Assembly: GCA_934201655.1 (NCBI GenBank)
Contig: CAKPXD010000044.1
Location: forward strand, 1-10,276
Source of the DNA: an uncultured Streptococcus sp.
Lineage (GTDB): Bacteria > Bacillota > Bacilli > Lactobacillales > Streptococcaceae
Reading direction: 5' to 3'
DNA: 10,276 nucleotides
This document shows, one piece after another, positions 7,135 through 10,276 of the stretch. The translations under genes were made by a program, and so were the position numbers. How positions within the stretch are numbered: position 1 is the first letter of the stretch; each line of letters starts with the position of its first letter. The notes below the pieces were generated by a model. That model made no database searches, had not been told where the DNA came from, and saw only the letters and a program-made list of their open reading frames with translations.

Positions 7135-8313
7135 ATGAAACAAACATTTAATTTAATCGCGACTGCTGCAGCAGGCTTAGAGGCTGTTGTAGGTCGGGAA
7201 GTGCGTGCACTTGGCTATGATTGTCAAGTTGAGAATGGTCGCGTTCGCTTTGAAGGAGATGTAAAGGCAATTATTGAAACTAATTTGTGGCTACGAGCTG
7301 CAGATAGGATTAAGATTGTTGTTGGGACTTTTCCTGCAAAAACATTTGAAGAACTTTTTCAAGGAGTTTTTGCCTTAGATTGGGAAAACTATTTACCACT
7401 TGGATCGCGTTTTCCAATTTCAAAGGCTAAGTGTGTCAAATCAAAACTTCATAATGAACCTAGTGTTCAAGCTATTTCTAAAAAGGCAGTTGTCAAGAAA
7501 TTGCAGAAACATTATGCTCGACCAGAAGGCGTTCCCTTGATGGAAAATGGTCCAGAGTTTAAAATAGAGGTTTCAATTCTTAAAGATGTTGCGACTATCA
7601 TGATTGACACAAGTGGTTCTAGTCTTTTCAAACGAGGTTATCGTACTGAAAAAGGTGGTGCTCCTATTAAAGAGAACATGGCAGCAGCAATTCTGCAATT
7701 ATCAAACTGGTATCCAGATAAACCTTTGATTGATCCAACCTGTGGTTCAGGAACCTTCTGTATTGAGGCAGCTATGATTGCTCGTAATATGGCGCCAGGC
7801 TTACGTCGTTCCTTTGCTTTCGAAGAATGGAATTGGGTTAGTGATCGTTTGATTCAGGAGATTCGTACGGAAGCTAGCAAGAAGATTAATCGTGAGATTG
7901 AGCTAGACATCATGGGCTGTGATATCGATGGCCGCATGGTGGAAATTGCTAAGGCAAATGCTCAGGCTGCGGGGGTTTCTAAGGATATCTACTTTAAGCA
8001 GATGCGCGTGCAGGATTTGCGAACAGATAAGATTAATGGAGTTATTATTTCGAATCCACCATATGGGGAACGCTTATCAGATGACGCAGGAGTAACAAAG
8101 CTCTATGCTGAGATGGGAGAGGTATTTGCACCACTTAAAACCTGGAGTAAATTTATCCTGACCAGTGATGAAGCTTTTGAAAGTAAATATGGTAGTCAGG
8201 CAGATAAAAAACGGAAACTCTATAACGGTACTTTGAAAGTTGATTTATATCAATATTTTGGTCAACGAGTGAAAAGAGAAGATGTCAAAGTAGAAAGGAA
8301 TGCAAATGAGTAA
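7135..8313 (+). CDS. rlmL: Class I 23S rRNA guanine-N2 methyltransferase, RlmL/YpsC family
   Basis: This is a predicted cytoplasmic SAM-dependent methyltransferase modifying 23S rRNA, at m2G2445 in E. coli RlmL. The 392-residue protein matches the short Gram-positive YpsC form, which lacks the second methyltransferase domain (RlmK) fused in E. coli. An N-terminal THUMP-type RNA-binding region covers about residues 45-158. The Rossmann-fold methyltransferase follows, with [10 protein letters not shown] (199-208) as SAM motif I, the acidic motif GCDIDG (261-266) and catalytic NPPYGER (307-313). The ATG at 7135 has no close Shine-Dalgarno; AGAAAGG is 15 bases upstream across a small palindrome. 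I see no dedicated promoter, so expression probably depends on read-through of the rnpB terminator. The end overlaps the mapZ start by 8 bp. The exact target base in streptococci is inferred from the family. Confidence 0.9.
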   Translation: MKQTFNLIATAAAGLEAVVGREVRALGYDCQVENGRVRFEGDVKAIIETNLWLRAADRIKIVVGTFPAKTFEELFQGVFALDWENYLPLGSRFPISKAKCVKSKLHNEPSVQAISKKAVVKKLQKHYARPEGVPLMENGPEFKIEVSILKDVATIMIDTSGSSLFKRGYRTEKGGAPIKENMAAAILQLSNWYPDKPLIDPTCGSGTFCIEAAMIARNMAPGLRRSFAFEEWNWVSDRLIQEIRTEASKKINREIELDIMGCDIDGRMVEIAKANAQAAGVSKDIYFKQMRVQDLRTDKINGVIISNPPYGERLSDDAGVTKLYAEMGEVFAPLKTWSKFILTSDEAFESKYGSQADKKRKLYNGTLKVDLYQYFGQRVKREDVKVERNANE

Positions 8314-9757
8314 GAAAAGACGCAATCGCCATCACAAGGGTGAGCAAGAATCTAAGTTTGAATTTGAAGAGGCTAAAGATTTAACGGTTGGTCAGGCTAT
8401 TCGTAAGAACGAAGAAGTTGAAGCAGGTGTGACTCCAGATGATACCATCTTAGATAAATATATCAAGCAACACCGTGAAGAAATCGAAGCAGACAAATTT
8501 GAAAATTTACAAACGAAAAAAGAGGAGTCTACTCAAAGCTTGGATGATATGATCCAAGAAGTGAGAGAAACTACTGAACAAGAAAATGTGTTAAGTCCGG
8601 AAGAGGAAGCGATTGCTCTTGCAGTAGCCACAGATACAACTGAAATCGTTGCCCAAGAAGCCGAAGAAGAGGAAACCAGAGTTCTCGAGCAACCTTTTAA
8701 GGATGAATTGGAAGCTGTGGAAATGGCTGAGGTTGATAACTCCGAAGTTGCAGTGGTTTATGAGGAACATGAAGATCAACTTCAACCCTTGTCTCGTTCT
8801 GCTCAAGGAGATGATGAACCACAAAATAAAAAGAAATGGGCAATTTTGTCTGCCATTATTTTGCTATTCCTCTTGATTTTTGGAGGTGGCTATTACGTTT
8901 ATCGTCAGATTACGCGTTCTTCTCAAGAGCTTCAAACGAAGGCGGCGGATTCAGGTTTGGTAAGCAATCAGTCAGTCTATGAACAATTTAATACGCTCTA
9001 CGACACGTTTTATACTGATGAAAACAAAACGGCTCTTAAAAATAGCCAGTTTAGTCAACTGAATCAATTGAAGGAACTTCTAGATAAACTTGAAGGAGCG
9101 AGAGAACATACTCTAGCCAAATCAAAATATGATAGTCTAGAAACCCAAATAAAGGCTATCCAAGAAGTGAACTCTCAATTTGAAACTCCAGCTATTACAG
9201 ATGGTGTCTTGGATACAAATGCAAAAATCAAAGCAGATGCTAAATTCACGGATATCAAGACTGGTAATACAGAAATTGACAAACTTCTAGATAAGGCAAT
9301 CAGCCTTGGAAAGAGCCAACTAGCAAGTACAACAACGGCCTCAACAACAGCTTCGACAACAGCAGCGAGCCAGGAAGCGTCAAGCCCAACAACAGAAAGC
9401 AGTCCATCTACTTCAACAAGTGATACTGTGGCATCTACAAATAGTGGCTTGTCAAGCGAAGGTGTTAATTTGCAAAGAAGCGCTAGCCGAGTACCGTACA
9501 ATCAATCTGCTGTAAACGATAGTAGTAATCCTGCCTGGACCTTTGCAGATGGTGTTCTTGAACAAATCCTTGAGACATCCCGTGCGCGTGGATATATCAC
9601 TGGAAACCAATATATCTTGGAACGTGTAAATATTGTGAATGGCAATGGATATTACAATCTTTACAAACCAGATGGAACTTATCTCTTCACTCTAAACTGT
9701 AAGACAGGATACTTTGTTGGGAATGGTTCTGGCCATGCGGATGATTTAGACTACTAG
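8306..9757 (+). CDS. mapZ: Mid-cell-anchored protein MapZ (LocZ), division-site marker
   Basis: MapZ marks the future division site in streptococci, guides FtsZ there and is phosphorylated by the kinase StkP. The protein has 483 residues. The cytoplasmic N-terminus begins [10 protein letters not shown] and includes the conserved [15 protein letters not shown] (25-39) and [19 protein letters not shown] long acidic stretch (about 90-172) is rich in Glu. One membrane helix lies at about 178-198 after KKK. Outside are a helical domain (about 220-335), a Ser/Thr linker (about 338-380) and the C-terminal peptidoglycan-binding domain ending in [17 protein letters not shown]. The start is ATG 8306 (AAAGG at 8294-8298). 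An ATG two codons earlier is closer to that site and less likely. It is about 19 residues longer than the remembered pneumococcal protein and diverges most in the acidic region. It overlaps rlmL by 8 bp. No terminator is seen before gnd. Confidence 0.95.
   Translation: MSKKRRNRHHKGEQESKFEFEEAKDLTVGQAIRKNEEVEAGVTPDDTILDKYIKQHREEIEADKFENLQTKKEESTQSLDDMIQEVRETTEQENVLSPEEEAIALAVATDTTEIVAQEAEEEETRVLEQPFKDELEAVEMAEVDNSEVAVVYEEHEDQLQPLSRSAQGDDEPQNKKKWAILSAIILLFLLIFGGGYYVYRQITRSSQELQTKAADSGLVSNQSVYEQFNTLYDTFYTDENKTALKNSQFSQLNQLKELLDKLEGAREHTLAKSKYDSLETQIKAIQEVNSQFETPAITDGVLDTNAKIKADAKFTDIKTGNTEIDKLLDKAISLGKSQLASTTTASTTASTTAASQEASSPTTESSPSTSTSDTVASTNSGLSSEGVNLQRSASRVPYNQSAVNDSSNPAWTFADGVLEQILETSRARGYITGNQYILERVNIVNGNGYYNLYKPDGTYLFTLNCKTGYFVGNGSGHADDLDY
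9332..9367 (+). repeat. Three tandem 12-bp units in the MapZ linker
   Basis: Three in-frame copies of ACAACNGCNNCN encode TTAS, TTAS and TTAA (residues 343-354). They lie in the extracellular Ser/Thr linker between the two outer domains of MapZ. Such a unit could expand or shrink by slippage without breaking the frame, changing linker length between strains. Confidence 0.7.
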
Positions 9758-9796
9758 TCAAATTGTTATAAAATTCTTTCTTTTCACAGATAAACG

Positions 9797-9805
9797 TGAT
9801 AAAAT
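9797..9805 (+). promoter_or_regulatory. Possible extended -10 promoter of gnd
   Basis: TGATAAAAT (TGn plus TAAAAT) lies 28 bases before the gnd ATG. No convincing -35 is found at normal spacing; TTCACA (9783-9788) is too close. A second extended -10-like TGTTATAAA occurs at 9764-9772. The strong ribosome binding site AGAGGAG (9821-9827) follows. The 76-base gap after mapZ has no terminator hairpin, so read-through from mapZ is possible. Confidence 0.4.
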
Positions 9806-9833
9806 AAAACTTATTAAATAAGAGGAGTGTCAC

Positions 9834-10276
9834 ATGACAAAAGCAAACTTTGGTGTTGTTGGTATGGCCGTAATGGGTCGTAACCTTGCCCTTAATATTG
9901 AATCTCGTGGATACACAGTTGCTATCTATAACCGTAGTAAAGAAAAAACAGAAGATGTTGTTGCTTGCCATCCTGAAAAGAACTTTGTGCCAAGCTATGA
10001 TATCGAAAGCTTCGTAAACTCTATCGAAAAACCACGTCGGATCATGCTCATGGTTCAAGCAGGACCTGGTACAGATGCGACCATCCAAGCCCTTCTTCCA
10101 CACTTGGATAAAGGCGATATCTTGATCGACGGAGGAAACACGTTCTACAAAGATACTATCCGTCGTAACGAAGAGTTGGCAAACTCAGGGATCAACTTCA
10201 TCGGTACTGGTGTATCTGGTGGTGAAAAAGGTGCCCTTGAAGGTCCTTCTATCATGCCTGGTGGACAAAAAGAAGC
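9834..10276 (+). CDS. gnd: 6-phosphogluconate dehydrogenase, N-terminal part (cut by window end)
   Basis: The enzyme oxidatively decarboxylates 6-phosphogluconate to ribulose 5-phosphate, making NADPH in the cytosolic pentose phosphate pathway. The first 147 codons are present, roughly a third of the usual 470-odd residues. The NADP-binding Rossmann motif [11 protein letters not shown] (7-17) opens the protein. NRS (33-35) is the usual NADP phosphate-binding turn. [11 protein letters not shown] and [10 protein letters not shown] are conserved cofactor and substrate loops. [20 protein letters not shown] near the window end is the substrate-binding Ser-Gly-Gly region. The later catalytic Lys signature lies outside the window. 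The start ATG 9834 has AGAGGAG seven bases upstream. The gene after mapZ in S. pneumoniae is also gnd. An open frame on the opposite strand is a shadow. Confidence 0.97.
   Translation, partial: MTKANFGVVGMAVMGRNLALNIESRGYTVAIYNRSKEKTEDVVACHPEKNFVPSYDIESFVNSIEKPRRIMLMVQAGPGTDATIQALLPHLDKGDILIDGGNTFYKDTIRRNEELANSGINFIGTGVSGGEKGALEGPSIMPGGQKE

Noticed and set aside
8649..8876. Alternative-frame plus-strand ORF inside mapZ, considered as a possible frameshift product
   Set aside because: The mapZ frame is intact from start to stop, and the alternative frame has no recognisable protein features.
9175..9501. Minus-strand open frame of 108 codons
   Set aside because: It is the antisense of the MapZ Ser/Thr linker; the Val/Ala/Leu-rich translation is a by-product of the ACA/GCA-type repeats.
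9783..9805. Possible CcpA cre site before gnd (TAAACGTGATAA)
   Set aside because: It lacks the TG...CA ends and spacing of the cre consensus; it is better read as an AT-rich -10 region.
9687..10103. Minus-strand open frame of 138 codons
   Set aside because: It runs antisense through the gnd start and the mapZ end, and crosses the gnd promoter region. Both sense genes are firmly identified.

Overview
The window looks like chromosomal core DNA from a mitis-group Streptococcus. Its proteins resemble recalled S. pneumoniae proteins throughout, very closely in LuxS, GpsB and AliA and more distantly in MapZ and PBP1a. An S. oralis, S. mitis or S. infantis type commensal therefore fits better than S. 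pneumoniae. Base composition is AT-rich, ribosome binding sites are of the AGGAGG type, and every junction is compact. I see no phage, transposon, CRISPR array, tRNA or rRNA. These comparisons rest on remembered family sequences, not on a search.

Layout: (1) Positions 1-116 hold the last 37 codons of a Clp-type ATPase, probably clpL. It converges on luxS (minus strand) across a shared bidirectional terminator. (2) A roughly 200 bp divergent region separates luxS from aliA. It carries a consensus promoter for each gene and a CodY-like box beside the aliA -35. aliA encodes an oligopeptide-binding lipoprotein. In S. pneumoniae the dexB gene and the capsule (cps) locus lie between luxS and aliA; here they are absent. 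(3) Two back-to-back terminators separate aliA from the convergent recU-pbp1A operon on the minus strand. Its genes overlap by 4 bp and encode a Holliday junction resolvase and penicillin-binding protein 1a. (4) Divergent from recU on the plus strand are ypsA (DUF1273), gpsB, the RNase P RNA gene rnpB, rlmL, mapZ and the first 147 codons of gnd.

The recU/pbp1A - ypsA - gpsB - rnpB - rlmL order is a conserved Firmicutes neighbourhood, also found around B. subtilis ponA-recU, ypsA, ypsB, rnpB and ypsC. It groups cell-wall synthesis (PBP1a), division control (GpsB, MapZ), recombination (RecU) and RNA processing or modification (RNase P, RlmL). The pbp1A allele has Ser instead of Thr beside the catalytic serine (SSMK, not STMK) and RYDY where susceptible pneumococci have TSQF. 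Both sites are linked to beta-lactam resistance in pneumococci.

I found no convincing undescribed system. The points most worth checking are the capsule-less luxS-aliA junction, the pbp1A allele, the aliA operator region and the altered MapZ phosphorylation region.
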